From assembly GCF_021412625.1 (NCBI RefSeq), contig NZ_JAKCFI010000014.1, forward strand, positions 124,001 through 188,000: a stretch of DNA of 64,000 nt, written 5' to 3'. This stretch comes from Myxococcus stipitatus (GTDB lineage Bacteria; Myxococcota; Myxococcia; Myxococcales; Myxococcaceae). Below the pieces are notes generated by a model. That model saw only the letters and a program-made list of their open reading frames with translations. It ran no database searches and had not been told where the DNA came from. The translations under genes were made by a program, and so were the position numbers. Below, one piece after another: positions 8,066-15,788 of the stretch (its first letter is position 1; every line of letters starts with the position of its first letter).

Positions 8066-8832
8066 CAGCGCTCCTCCTCGTGGCCGAAGCCTTGCTCCCG
8101 GACCGCTTGCATGGCGCGCTCGCGATTCTCCGCCGACACCTTGCCGCTGCCCAGCGCGTTGCCGCCGCGCACCACCTGCTCGCCCGCGATGGCGACCAGC
8201 TGCACCGTCTTGCGCTCTCCCGGCTCGAAGCGCACCGCGGTGCCCGCCGGGATGTCCAGCCTGCGGCCGTAGGCCTTCTCCCGGTCGAACACCAGCGCGC
8301 GGTTCGTCTCGAAGAACGGGTAGTGGCTGCCCACCTGGATGGGGCGGTCGCCCTGGTGCGTCACCGTGAGGGAGATGCTGTCGCGGCCCTCGTTGAGGAC
8401 CAGCTCCCCGGGCTGCACGCGCACTTCGCCGGGGATGCCGTCGACCGGGGCCGGCGGCGCCCCGAAGCGCTCCAGCGGAGGCACCGGGAGGAAGCTGCCA
8501 TGCAGCGCCAGCGTCAGGTCGCCGTGCTCGGCCACCACCGGGTGGTGCACCGTCACCAGCTTCGAGCCGTCCGCGAAGGTGCCCTCCACCTGCACCTCCG
8601 CGAGCATCTCCGGCACGCCCTCCATCACCTGGGCCCGCCCCAACAGGCGCCGCCCCAGGTCCATCAGCTCCGCCACGTTCTTCCCGTCGCGGATGAACTC
8701 CAGCAACTGCGTGGCGATCAGCGCCACCGCCTCCGGGTAGCTCAGCCGCACCCCTCGGGCGAGGCGCTTCTGGGCCAGGAAGCCCGCCTGGTGCAGCAAC
8801 AACTTGTCCACATCACGAGGGGACAGATGCAC
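8065..8832 (-). CDS. ureAB: urease gamma-beta fusion subunit
   Basis: 255 residues from GTG at 8832, chosen because CAGGAG lies 8 nt upstream and the protein then begins VHLSPRDVDKLLLHQAG as UreA does. A TTG-initiated frame from 8898 is longer but atypical. Residues 1-100 are the gamma subunit and about 130-255 the beta subunit (PGEVRVQPGELVLNEG to GGNALGSGKVS). The two are fused in one chain, as in Helicobacter UreA and some other bacteria. It forms the structural scaffold of the urease trimer with UreC. It lies 87 nt behind ureD and overlaps ureC by one base. Confidence 0.95.
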   Translation of the reverse strand: MHLSPRDVDKLLLHQAGFLAQKRLARGVRLSYPEAVALIATQLLEFIRDGKNVAELMDLGRRLLGRAQVMEGVPEMLAEVQVEGTFADGSKLVTVHHPVVAEHGDLTLALHGSFLPVPPLERFGAPPAPVDGIPGEVRVQPGELVLNEGRDSISLTVTHQGDRPIQVGSHYPFFETNRALVFDREKAYGRRLDIPAGTAVRFEPGERKTVQLVAIAGEQVVRGGNALGSGKVSAENRERAMQAVREQGFGHEEER

Positions 8833-8919
8833 GCGCCTGACTCCTGGAGGGCCCATGGGCCCGTGGCTTGGGGCGCTGACGTTAGTGCAATGCGTCAAGG
8901 ACCGCCAAGGGAGGGGGGC

Positions 8920-9756
8920 TCAGACCCGGCGGGCCCAGGGGTCGTCGCCCAGCAGCGGGGGGAGGAAGGCCAGCCAGTCGCGGGTGGTGTGGACCAGGGC
9001 CTCCACGGAGACGGCGGCGGCGCGCAGCAGCAGGCCGTGGGTGCCCAGGGGGCTGGCGGAGGGGATGAGGTCGGCGCGCGTCGTGACGGGCAGGGCGGTG
9101 ACGCGGGCGAGCAGCTCCGTGCGCGCGACCGCCAGCGCCGGGCCCACGAGCAGCACGGAGGCCAGGGCCTCGAAGCGGCCCAGCCGCTCCACGAGGGCGC
9201 CGTGTCCGGGCTCCAGCACCCAGCGCTCGTCCACCAGGGCCCGGTCTCCCAGCGTCACCTTCAAGGTGGAGGTGTAGTGCTCGAAGGCCCAGCGCTCGCC
9301 GCTGGCGCTGCGGCCGCAGGTGACGACGTCCGCGAAGACGAGCGACGCGCCTGGCGCGAGGGTGAAGTCGAAGGTCTGCGCGTAGCGCGCCCCCGTGAAG
9401 CAGGCCGTGGGGTCGGGCACGAAGGCGAGCAGCGCGTCCTCGCCCACGCGCGCGGAGACGTCACTGCGGCAGCCCATGGGAGAGCGGTACACGCGGTTGG
9501 CGCCCTGGGAGGACAGCCACGCGGTGGCGCTCGGCGCCACGTCCACGTCCAGATGCAGGTGGTCCCCGTCCACCAGCCCACCGCCGAACGAGCTGGTGTA
9601 CGCCCACGCGGCGTGGCCGTGGTTGCGCGGCGTGAGCAGCCGCAGCGGGCTGTGCGCCAGGGCCGTGCGCACCACGGTGTGAGGGCCGGAGCGCTCGAAG
9701 GCCAGTCGGGCGAAGCCCGCGCGGGACGGTGTGGACCGAGGGGGAGACAGGCTCAC
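8920..9756 (-). CDS. ureD: urease accessory protein UreD
   Basis: 278 residues from GTG at 9756. UreD/UreH is the scaffold that docks UreF and UreG on apo-urease and is thought to channel nickel. Family features are LLTPRNHGHAAWAYTSSFGGGLVDGD, the SSQGANRVYRS segment and a central FVPDPTACFTGARY. It is the first gene of the urease operon. Its start codon lies inside a perfect 22-bp palindrome (9748-9769), so expression may be controlled there. No clear Shine-Dalgarno precedes the GTG. Confidence 0.92.
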   Translation of the reverse strand: MSLSPPRSTPSRAGFARLAFERSGPHTVVRTALAHSPLRLLTPRNHGHAAWAYTSSFGGGLVDGDHLHLDVDVAPSATAWLSSQGANRVYRSPMGCRSDVSARVGEDALLAFVPDPTACFTGARYAQTFDFTLAPGASLVFADVVTCGRSASGERWAFEHYTSTLKVTLGDRALVDERWVLEPGHGALVERLGRFEALASVLLVGPALAVARTELLARVTALPVTTRADLIPSASPLGTHGLLLRAAAVSVEALVHTTRDWLAFLPPLLGDDPWARRV

Positions 9757-9769
9757 GCGCGTGAGCCTG
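9748..9769. promoter_or_regulatory. perfect 22-bp palindrome over the ureD start
   Basis: The + strand reads CAGGCTCACGC followed at once by its exact reverse complement, with no spacer. The ureD GTG (9754-9756 on the minus strand) lies inside it. It could be a repressor operator or, in RNA, a hairpin hiding the start codon. It is the only such long perfect palindrome noticed in the window. Confidence 0.5.
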
Positions 9770-9838
9770 GGGCAAAAGGGCGACGGAGCACAATGGCCAG
9801 TCGCGCCCGTGCGAGCCGCAGGACTCGGCCCCCTGTTC

Positions 9839-10579
9839 CTAGGGTTGGGCTTGGACTGGCTTCAACAGTCCCGCTCGATCCAGCAGTTCGCGCACCCGCT
9901 CAGCGAGCGTCACGTGCTCTGGATTGCTGGCCGTGAATCGCTCGGGGGTGAGGACGATCAGCGTGCCCTTGCCCTCGACGTCCTCGACGCGAACAGGTTC
10001 CGGCAGGGGGGGCACGGAGCCTCGCTGCTGGGCAATATAGATGACCCATCCAGGCCAGATCTCCGAGGGCTCGTTGTCCCTGAGCATCTGGAGATGAGCG
10101 GACGACATTGCCACCACGAAGTCCGGCTCCCAAGCCGCCGCCATGCTCTTCACGACACCGCGGAGAAGGGGAGCGGCAAGCACCCGGTCTGCATTTGGAC
10201 CTCGACTGGGCAGCTCGAGCAAGCAGACGTTGCTCACTCGCGGAGAACTCCCCCCACACGTCAGCTTGAGGGAACTCCCATCGCTGTCGTCACTCGCACC
10301 ATTCCATGCGCTGAATCGGAACCCGAGTTCTTCAACGACCCGGTCTCTTCCTTTGCGGATGAGCTTCTCCAAGCCCGCCACCGTGGACTCAATGGGATGC
10401 ATCAAGGCATCAGCGCGTGACTTGCCTTGCTTGAACCATGGAACGAACGATGGGTCAACGCCCGCAAGGAGACCCAAGAACGCTTCGAGACGTCTTGCGC
10501 ACTCTTCCGATGTCTCTTTGCGCGCGCCCCAATACGCGCCACAGAAATACGATTCTTCCTCATCGATACGTTCGGTCAC
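9839..10579 (-). CDS. Imm52-family immunity protein
   Basis: 246 residues from GTG at 10579, with AGGGGAGG about 6 nt upstream. The gene begins 14 nt after the toxin stop on the same strand. It is a soluble protein with no signal peptide, containing ESYFCGAYWGARKETSEECARRLEAFL at the N-terminus and an internal WPGWVIYIAQQRG segment, as in Imm52 immunity proteins that accompany Tox-REase-5 toxins. Its role is to bind and block the nuclease in the producing cell and its kin. Base composition is visibly less GC-rich than neighbouring genes, consistent with transfer of the cassette. Family assignment is from recall of the domain pair, not a search. Confidence 0.8.
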   Translation of the reverse strand: MTERIDEEESYFCGAYWGARKETSEECARRLEAFLGLLAGVDPSFVPWFKQGKSRADALMHPIESTVAGLEKLIRKGRDRVVEELGFRFSAWNGASDDSDGSSLKLTCGGSSPRVSNVCLLELPSRGPNADRVLAAPLLRGVVKSMAAAWEPDFVVAMSSAHLQMLRDNEPSEIWPGWVIYIAQQRGSVPPLPEPVRVEDVEGKGTLIVLTPERFTASNPEHVTLAERVRELLDRAGLLKPVQAQP

Positions 10580-10593
10580 GCGTAACCTCCCCT

Positions 10594-12156
10594 CTACAAT
10601 GGGGGGACATAGAGCACCTCGATCCCGATAATCCGCTCCTTCCGAAGGAGCATGCGGATGGCTTCGGCTGTCTTCTCTTCGGCTATGAACCACTTGTTCG
10701 GAACGCTCGAAGGGGCCTTGGCCAATTGTCTCTGCGCCTGCTCAACGAGGGCCTTGGCGCCCGACTCCTCGAACCAGACCTTCGGCTTGAGGTTGTCGAG
10801 AAACTTGTTCGCATAGCCCGGCCCCTTTGCCTCCAGCAGAGCGCCCTTGTCGAAGCCATCGAACTTCACGCCTCCGCTGTCCTTGCCGACGCCTCCGACC
10901 CAGTATGCCTCGTCCGCCGAGTGCCCGGTGATTTGTTCCTGGTAGCGCCGCGCGCGGGGAGACATGGACTCGCTGGCCGGTCCCCACTGGCCGGGCTCAT
11001 TCGACGGTGCTCCCTCTTTCGCCGCGATGCTCGCCCGCTGGAGGATGATGGCCGCCCCGGGACCGCCTCCGAGCACCGCCGCCGCGCGACCCACTGGCAC
11101 CGCCACACGCTCGAGGGTCAGGGCCCCGCTCGCGGACAAGGCCACCCTCGGCACCATGGCCTCCGCTCCCGCGAGCGCTCCGGTCACCGTGCGTGTCGTG
11201 GCCCCGGCCGTCCCCGTCGTGACGAGGAGGTTCGTCGCCAGCTCGGCCACCGCTTCGATCTGCTCCCCTCGCGTCATGTAGCGGAAGCGCTCGAAGTAGG
11301 CCGGTGACGACTCGATGAGCGCGGCCACGCCGGCAGGCAGGTTCTTCAGGGAGGCGATGCTGTCCAGCGGGTAGGTGAAGAAGTGGCCGATGGAGAGCGC
11401 CAGCTTCACGACCGCGAACTCGGCCCCATCCAACACGCGGCCCACGTAGTCCGCGTCGTCGTAGACCTCCGCAATCGGAATCCCATCCACTTCCTTCAGC
11501 GCGTCATCCAGCAGCCGGTAGACACCCGAGTGCGCCGTGTAGAAGCGTCCGAGCTCGAAGCGGTGCGATCGAAAGGCTCCGTCCCTCCATTCCACTGGCG
11601 CGGCTCGCTGCTGCGTTCTCCCGTTGACCACCCACGCAATGCAGCCGTCAGGACGGAGCACCGCCAGATGAGAGAGCTGCTCGGCCTGGTCCACCAGCTC
11701 GGCGCGCGACAGCGCCCCCCGCTCCAGCACCTTGCGCAGCACATGGCCCACCGCGAGCCGCGCGGGGAACTGCCCCAGCGTCACGGGCTTGCCCATCAAC
11801 ACCCGCAGGAGCTGCGCCGCCTGAGCCGGAGTGAGCGAGCCTCCATCAATCGGACGCTCGTCCCTCGCTTCGAGTCCCGCGTTGCGAAGCAGGACGTCGA
11901 ACAGGTCGGGCTGCGCCGAGTCCGCGCCCAGGGAAGCAGCGTCCCGGAATGGATGGCGTCGGCGGAGCCGCTGCCTGGACGCGCCGTCAGCCTCTTCGGC
12001 TTCTTGCTCGCGCTCTGAGACCTCGCGAGATGGGGTCCGCCGCTCTCCGGGAAGTGCCGCGCGCTGCTGGAACGTGTCCCCGCGAGTCGACGAAGCAACC
12101 CCGGCGCAGCCCGTGACGAGCAGGGCGACGCCAAGCACCCCAAGGCCAGCACGCAT
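10594..12156 (-). CDS. lipoprotein toxin with C-terminal Tox-REase-5 nuclease domain
   Basis: 520 residues. The N-terminal signal ends in lipobox L-V-T-G-C17, so the protein is lipidated and exported. Residues 18-110 are charged and likely disordered. The middle (about 110-390) is a variable helical region with a Gly/Ala/Val-rich hydrophobic stretch. The last 120 residues match Tox-REase-5: KFDG (D433), LLEAKGPGYAN (E442, K444) and QAQRQ (473-478), a PD-(D/E)xK-type restriction-endonuclease fold. Lipid anchor plus C-terminal toxin is the architecture of SitA-type toxins passed by outer-membrane exchange in Myxococcus. The transfer route here is inferred. Imm52 follows 14 nt downstream. Confidence 0.87.
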   Translation of the reverse strand: MRAGLGVLGVALLVTGCAGVASSTRGDTFQQRAALPGERRTPSREVSEREQEAEEADGASRQRLRRRHPFRDAASLGADSAQPDLFDVLLRNAGLEARDERPIDGGSLTPAQAAQLLRVLMGKPVTLGQFPARLAVGHVLRKVLERGALSRAELVDQAEQLSHLAVLRPDGCIAWVVNGRTQQRAAPVEWRDGAFRSHRFELGRFYTAHSGVYRLLDDALKEVDGIPIAEVYDDADYVGRVLDGAEFAVVKLALSIGHFFTYPLDSIASLKNLPAGVAALIESSPAYFERFRYMTRGEQIEAVAELATNLLVTTGTAGATTRTVTGALAGAEAMVPRVALSASGALTLERVAVPVGRAAAVLGGGPGAAIILQRASIAAKEGAPSNEPGQWGPASESMSPRARRYQEQITGHSADEAYWVGGVGKDSGGVKFDGFDKGALLEAKGPGYANKFLDNLKPKVWFEESGAKALVEQAQRQLAKAPSSVPNKWFIAEEKTAEAIRMLLRKERIIGIEVLYVPPL

Positions 12157-12448
12157 TCCTCACCCCCGCGCCTTCCTCGAGGAAAGGCAGTCGGCGGAAA
12201 TGCTGGCATTCGAGTCTGACCATCCCCCGGGGGAACGACAGACGGTCGGAGTCCTACACCGTCACGTCGACCTGCCGGTATGTCACCTCAGGGGGCGCGT
12301 CACCATGCGAGGCCCCCAAGGACAAGTCGCTGGACATGGCAAGCCCGCTGTCACAAGTGACTCGCGTTGTTGTCGTGTCTCGGATTGTCGAAGATGCCGT
12401 CAGCCCGGACATCTTCTGCTCGCGCATCTTCACGATGGGAGATTCGAC

Positions 12449-12838
12449 ATGAAGCACATGACGCTGTGGCTGGTGGCCTGCGCCGCCAGCCTCGTGCTGG
12501 GGTGCGGCGGTGTTCCGGAAGAGGCCGCCAGTGAGGGCGAGGCGCTGAGCACGTCCTCCGAGGAGCTGACGGTCTGCACCGCCACCTGCCAGCAGGGGAC
12601 GGTCAGCTGCCCCTCGACGACGACCACGTGTTCCGCGACCCAGTACGTGGGCGTGACGTGTGACGGGGTCAGCATCCCGTGTCCCACGTCCTCGTGCTCG
12701 TCGTCGCTCCCGCTGTGCAGTGACCTCTACGGGAAGGGCTGTAGCGGCTCCTCGACCGTCCGGGTCCCCTGCTGTGACGACGCGACGTCCGAGAGCTTCT
12801 GCGTCTGCGGGTCGACGAAGCGATACGTCTGCGCCTAG
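12449..12838 (+). CDS. small Cys-rich lipoprotein
   Basis: 129 residues from ATG 12449, with GGGAGA upstream. The signal peptide ends in lipobox L-V-L-G-C19. After an acidic/Ser-rich linker the mature part carries 14 cysteines in about 85 residues (C-T-A-T-C, P-C-C and F-C-V-C among them), an even number suiting a disulfide-stabilised extracytoplasmic protein. No family is recognised with confidence; similar small Cys-rich lipoproteins are abundant in myxobacteria. It is divergent from the toxin gene across 292 nt and converges on the PilZ gene past a hairpin. Confidence 0.8.
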   Translation: MKHMTLWLVACAASLVLGCGGVPEEAASEGEALSTSSEELTVCTATCQQGTVSCPSTTTTCSATQYVGVTCDGVSIPCPTSSCSSSLPLCSDLYGKGCSGSSTVRVPCCDDATSESFCVCGSTKRYVCA

Positions 12839-12875
12839 CGCTTCACCCGATGTGGCCCGCTCGTCGTGGCCTCAC

Positions 12876-12904
12876 CGGGCAGGAGGTGGAACGACTCCTG
12901 CCCG
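12876..12904. terminator. hairpin between convergent lipoprotein and PilZ genes
   Basis: CGGGCAGGAG (12876-12885) pairs perfectly with CTCCTGCCCG (12895-12904) around a 9-nt loop, between the stop codons of two convergent genes. No T-run follows. Confidence 0.5.
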
Positions 12905-12924
12905 AGTCCTCCGCGCCAGCGCCT

Positions 12925-13299
12925 TCAGCTCCGGGGCGCCTCGACCTCGTCGGCGACGAGCACCGTCTTGAGACGCTCCAGCATCTCCGGCGTGCTGTCC
13001 ATGAACGCCAGCCCCACCTCGAACCGGGCCACGGCGTCCTTCGGGAGCTTGTTGATCCACGCCACCCGGGCTCGACACTCCAGGGACGAGCCATCTCCCA
13101 GGAACAGGTCCACCTCGAGCTGGCTGCCTACCGAATATTGCTCGTCGGAGTAGATGCGTACTCCTCCGAGGCTGGCATCCAGCACCTGTCGCTTGTCGCC
13201 GAACTTCAAGCGCGCCGGCCGTGCATAGAGCGGCGCCTGGAGCCGGGGGAACAGACGGCGATCATCGGGCATGACGTTCCTCGTGCTCAACTGGCTCAT
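12925..13299 (-). CDS. PilZ domain protein
   Basis: 124 residues from ATG at 13299, chosen for GGGAGGAG about 9 nt upstream. In-frame ATGs at 13320 and 13272 are less well placed. The c-di-GMP/PilZ signature is seen as D-R-R-L-F-P-R-L (an RxxxR-like motif) and D-A-S-L-G-G-V-R (the D/NxSxxG motif), followed by beta-barrel segments. It is a single stand-alone domain, so it is likely a c-di-GMP or related receptor acting through a partner, for instance in motility or development. The first Arg pair is spaced R-R-L-F-P-R, so binding of c-di-GMP is probable but unproven. Confidence 0.88.
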   Translation of the reverse strand: MSQLSTRNVMPDDRRLFPRLQAPLYARPARLKFGDKRQVLDASLGGVRIYSDEQYSVGSQLEVDLFLGDGSSLECRARVAWINKLPKDAVARFEVGLAFMDSTPEMLERLKTVLVADEVEAPRS

Positions 13300-13385
13300 C
13301 GCGGACGCTCCTCCCACCACGCAATCCGGCGGGTCTCACGGGCCTCGCGTGAGCATAGGGGATCCCCAGGCGTTGTGCAGGTGGG

Positions 13386-14093
13386 TCAGTGGAACAGCCC
13401 CGCCACCGCTTCCAGGACTACGCCCACGGCTTCTCCCACCGCGGCGCCACCCTCGGCCGCGGCCTCCACCGCGGCGCTCAGGCTTTCCCCCACGCTGGAG
13501 ATGTCCACCCACTCCGCACCCTCCACCATGACCTCCACCGCGTCCGCCGCGTCACCCGCCCGGTCCGCGACCTGGGCGAGGGCATCCGCGACCCGGGAGC
13601 GTTCGGCCGGCGTCCCCGCCGCCGCGTCCGCCAGGGCCGCTGTCGCCAGCGCCGCCGCCGCGGTGCCCGCAACCGCCGCGCCCACCGCGAGCGGACGCCT
13701 GGACTTGCGGTGCCACTCCATCAGTGCCCGCAGCTCGTTCGCGTCGAGCCACATCCCATGGCACTTCCCGCAGAAGTCCACCGCGCACACCTCCGTGGCG
13801 ACCTTCGAGAGGAACTCACCGCAACACGGACAGCGCGCGGCGGCCACGCCACACAGCCCGCATGACACGCGGTCCGGCGGGACGTGGTGTCGCGCGTGTC
13901 GACAGCGACGCGACGCCGTGTGCATCGCCGTCAGCAGCGCCTCCGTCTTCCATCCCGGCGCCAGCCGGTCCAACTCCCCCGCGGCCAGCCAGTGGCCATA
14001 ACAACGTTCGCAGGTGTCTACCTGGACCCCGCGCATCTCGATGACGCGCAGCGTGGGCGCAGGTTGTGGGCAGATGGGGCACTGGATGCTCAT
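13386..14093 (-). CDS. double zf-TFIIB zinc-finger membrane-associated protein
   Basis: 235 residues from ATG at 14093 (AAGGATGAGG upstream). Two zf-TFIIB-type fingers are seen: C5-P-I-C8 with C28-E-R-C31, and C88-P-C-C91 with C108-G-K-C111, each followed by H-x-x-W-L-D/A-x-x-E-L. A hydrophobic Ala-rich segment (136-156) could span the membrane. The remaining 80 residues are an acidic Ala/Val/Gly helix ending in G-L-F-H. Such proteins are frequent in myxobacteria, and no molecular role is established. It converges on nothing and is 48 nt beyond the radical-oxidase stop on the same strand. Confidence 0.8.
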   Translation of the reverse strand: MSIQCPICPQPAPTLRVIEMRGVQVDTCERCYGHWLAAGELDRLAPGWKTEALLTAMHTASRRCRHARHHVPPDRVSCGLCGVAAARCPCCGEFLSKVATEVCAVDFCGKCHGMWLDANELRALMEWHRKSRRPLAVGAAVAGTAAAALATAALADAAAGTPAERSRVADALAQVADRAGDAADAVEVMVEGAEWVDISSVGESLSAAVEAAAEGGAAVGEAVGVVLEAVAGLFH

Positions 14094-14140
14094 GCTGTGC
14101 CTCATCCTTCCACGAATCGCGAGAGGCTCCCAGGTGGACC

Positions 14141-15562
14141 TCAGCGCGTGAGGACGCGCACCATGTGGCCGACGGAGGGGACGCCGGCCGCGTCCACGAG
14201 GAAGAGCTGGTAGTAGCCGGGCGGGGCGTGGTGGTTCGTCGTGGGCGCGCGCAGCTCCAGCGTCCCCTCGCCCCGGGTGAACTCCAGTGTGAGCAGCCGC
14301 TGGTTCTGGTCGAAGGCGTGTGTCACCGAGCCCAGGGCGATGAGCGTCACGCGGGAGACGCGGCTCGCGTCGGGGGTGGCGACGTCGAACGTCGTGCCAG
14401 GAGTCACCGTGTCCGGCGCGCTCGTGAGCACGGGGCGGGGGCCCTTGAAGAGGTACGGCGGCGCGAAGACCTCGGCGGTGTGGTCATGGCGTCCGCCCGC
14501 GGTGAGCACGCGCCCGTCGGGCAGGAGCAGGGCGATGGAGTGGTAGCCCCGGTAGCCCGCGCTGTCCGCCAGCCGCTTCCAGGTGTTGGTGGCGGGCGTC
14601 CAGGTCTCCGCGTGCGAGACGCGGCCCGCGGCGGTGTCGAAGCCGCTGCTGCTGCTGCCGCCGGTGACGAGCACCGACCCGTCCGGCAGCAGCGTCGCGT
14701 TGTGCTGGCGCCGGCGGATGCTCATCCTCGCGACATGCCGCCAGCGCGGCGTGGCGGCGGTGAGGTCGATCTCCTCGACGGTGTCGGTGGGCGGGTCGCC
14801 GCCACCGATGATGAGCACCTTGCCGTCCATGTACACGGCGGGGCCGTAGCTGCGGCCACCGAAGTTGCTGCTGGGGCCCTTGGTCCACGCGCCCTCGCCC
14901 TCCGGGTCGAACCACAGCGCGCCCCGCCATGGTGAGGCGAAGAAGAGCCGGCCGTCGGGCGCCAGGAACATGCGCGGGTAGTAGGGGAGGTCCCGCGTCG
15001 CGCCGTCGAAGGTCCGCCACATCTGGCTGTCCGCGAGGTAGCGCTGGGGCACCTGGTTGATGTCGCCCGAGCCGTTGACCTCTCCGGAGAGCACGAGGAC
15101 GTCCCCGTTGGAGAGCGTGGTGTTGGTGGGGTACCAGCGCCCGGCGTTCATCTCCGGCAGGCGCACCCACGAGGCGGTGAACGGGTCGAAGAGGCTCGCG
15201 TCGGCCAGGCCCACGTGACTCTCCACGTGGCCTCCAGTGACGAGCAGTCGACCGTCCGCGAGGAAGGAGTGTCCGGAGCAGAAGATGTTGTAGCCCGGGT
15301 GCGGCAGCTCGGTGAGCTCGTCGGTGTCCGGGTCCCAACGCATGGGCGGAAGCATCCCCTCCTCGAACTCGCCGAAGAACATCACCGTGCCGTCCGGGAG
15401 CAGGCTGGCGTGGGTGGCGGAGATGGGCCAGTGCATGACGGGGGACCACAGGCCCGTGGTCGATGCGGGCTGGCTCCAGGCCACGGGGGCGACGAGCAGG
15501 CACAGCGCGGACAGCCACGCGCCGAACACGCGGGGGCAGGCGAGGACATGACACCGTTTCAT
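14141..15562 (-). CDS. exported galactose/glyoxal-oxidase-like radical copper oxidase
   Basis: 473 residues from ATG at 15562 with GGAG 6 nt upstream. A Sec signal (1-30, ending V-A-W-S-Q) precedes a Kelch beta-propeller and a C-terminal DUF1929-type Ig-like domain. The residues forming the Cys-Tyr cofactor and copper site of galactose oxidase have counterparts here: C95 in YNIFCSG, Y144 in GRWYPTN, Y340-H341 in GYHSIALLLPDG, and H444/H445 before APPGYY. The enzyme should oxidise primary alcohols or aldehydes of sugars with release of H2O2. The fbfB gene of Stigmatella, needed for fruiting bodies, encodes a protein of this family. Orthology is not shown here. Confidence 0.88.
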   Translation of the reverse strand: MKRCHVLACPRVFGAWLSALCLLVAPVAWSQPASTTGLWSPVMHWPISATHASLLPDGTVMFFGEFEEGMLPPMRWDPDTDELTELPHPGYNIFCSGHSFLADGRLLVTGGHVESHVGLADASLFDPFTASWVRLPEMNAGRWYPTNTTLSNGDVLVLSGEVNGSGDINQVPQRYLADSQMWRTFDGATRDLPYYPRMFLAPDGRLFFASPWRGALWFDPEGEGAWTKGPSSNFGGRSYGPAVYMDGKVLIIGGGDPPTDTVEEIDLTAATPRWRHVARMSIRRRQHNATLLPDGSVLVTGGSSSSGFDTAAGRVSHAETWTPATNTWKRLADSAGYRGYHSIALLLPDGRVLTAGGRHDHTAEVFAPPYLFKGPRPVLTSAPDTVTPGTTFDVATPDASRVSRVTLIALGSVTHAFDQNQRLLTLEFTRGEGTLELRAPTTNHHAPPGYYQLFLVDAAGVPSVGHMVRVLTR

Positions 15563-15788
15563 GAGGGACTCCGTACGGCTCCTGGGGACAGGAACGTAGG
15601 GGAGGGGACGCGGGCGTCGAGCTGTCCACATGTCGCGGCCAGTGGTGGATGCGCGACGCGCCGTTGCCACCCAGGGGAGGTTGTCGCCACGCGGTCAACT
15701 GTCCTGGGCTGCCCTCCGCGCGACAGCGGCAAGCAGGCGTCCTCGGCGGGCGCCTCCATCGCCTCGCGCCAGGAAGGAGAGGTCGTCG

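Noticed and set aside
5654..8272. 872-residue plus-strand open frame opposite the urease genes
   Set aside because: It is a shadow of ureC/ureAB caused by high GC at third positions; its translation is His/Arg/Ala-rich and unlike any family, while the minus strand encodes complete urease subunits.
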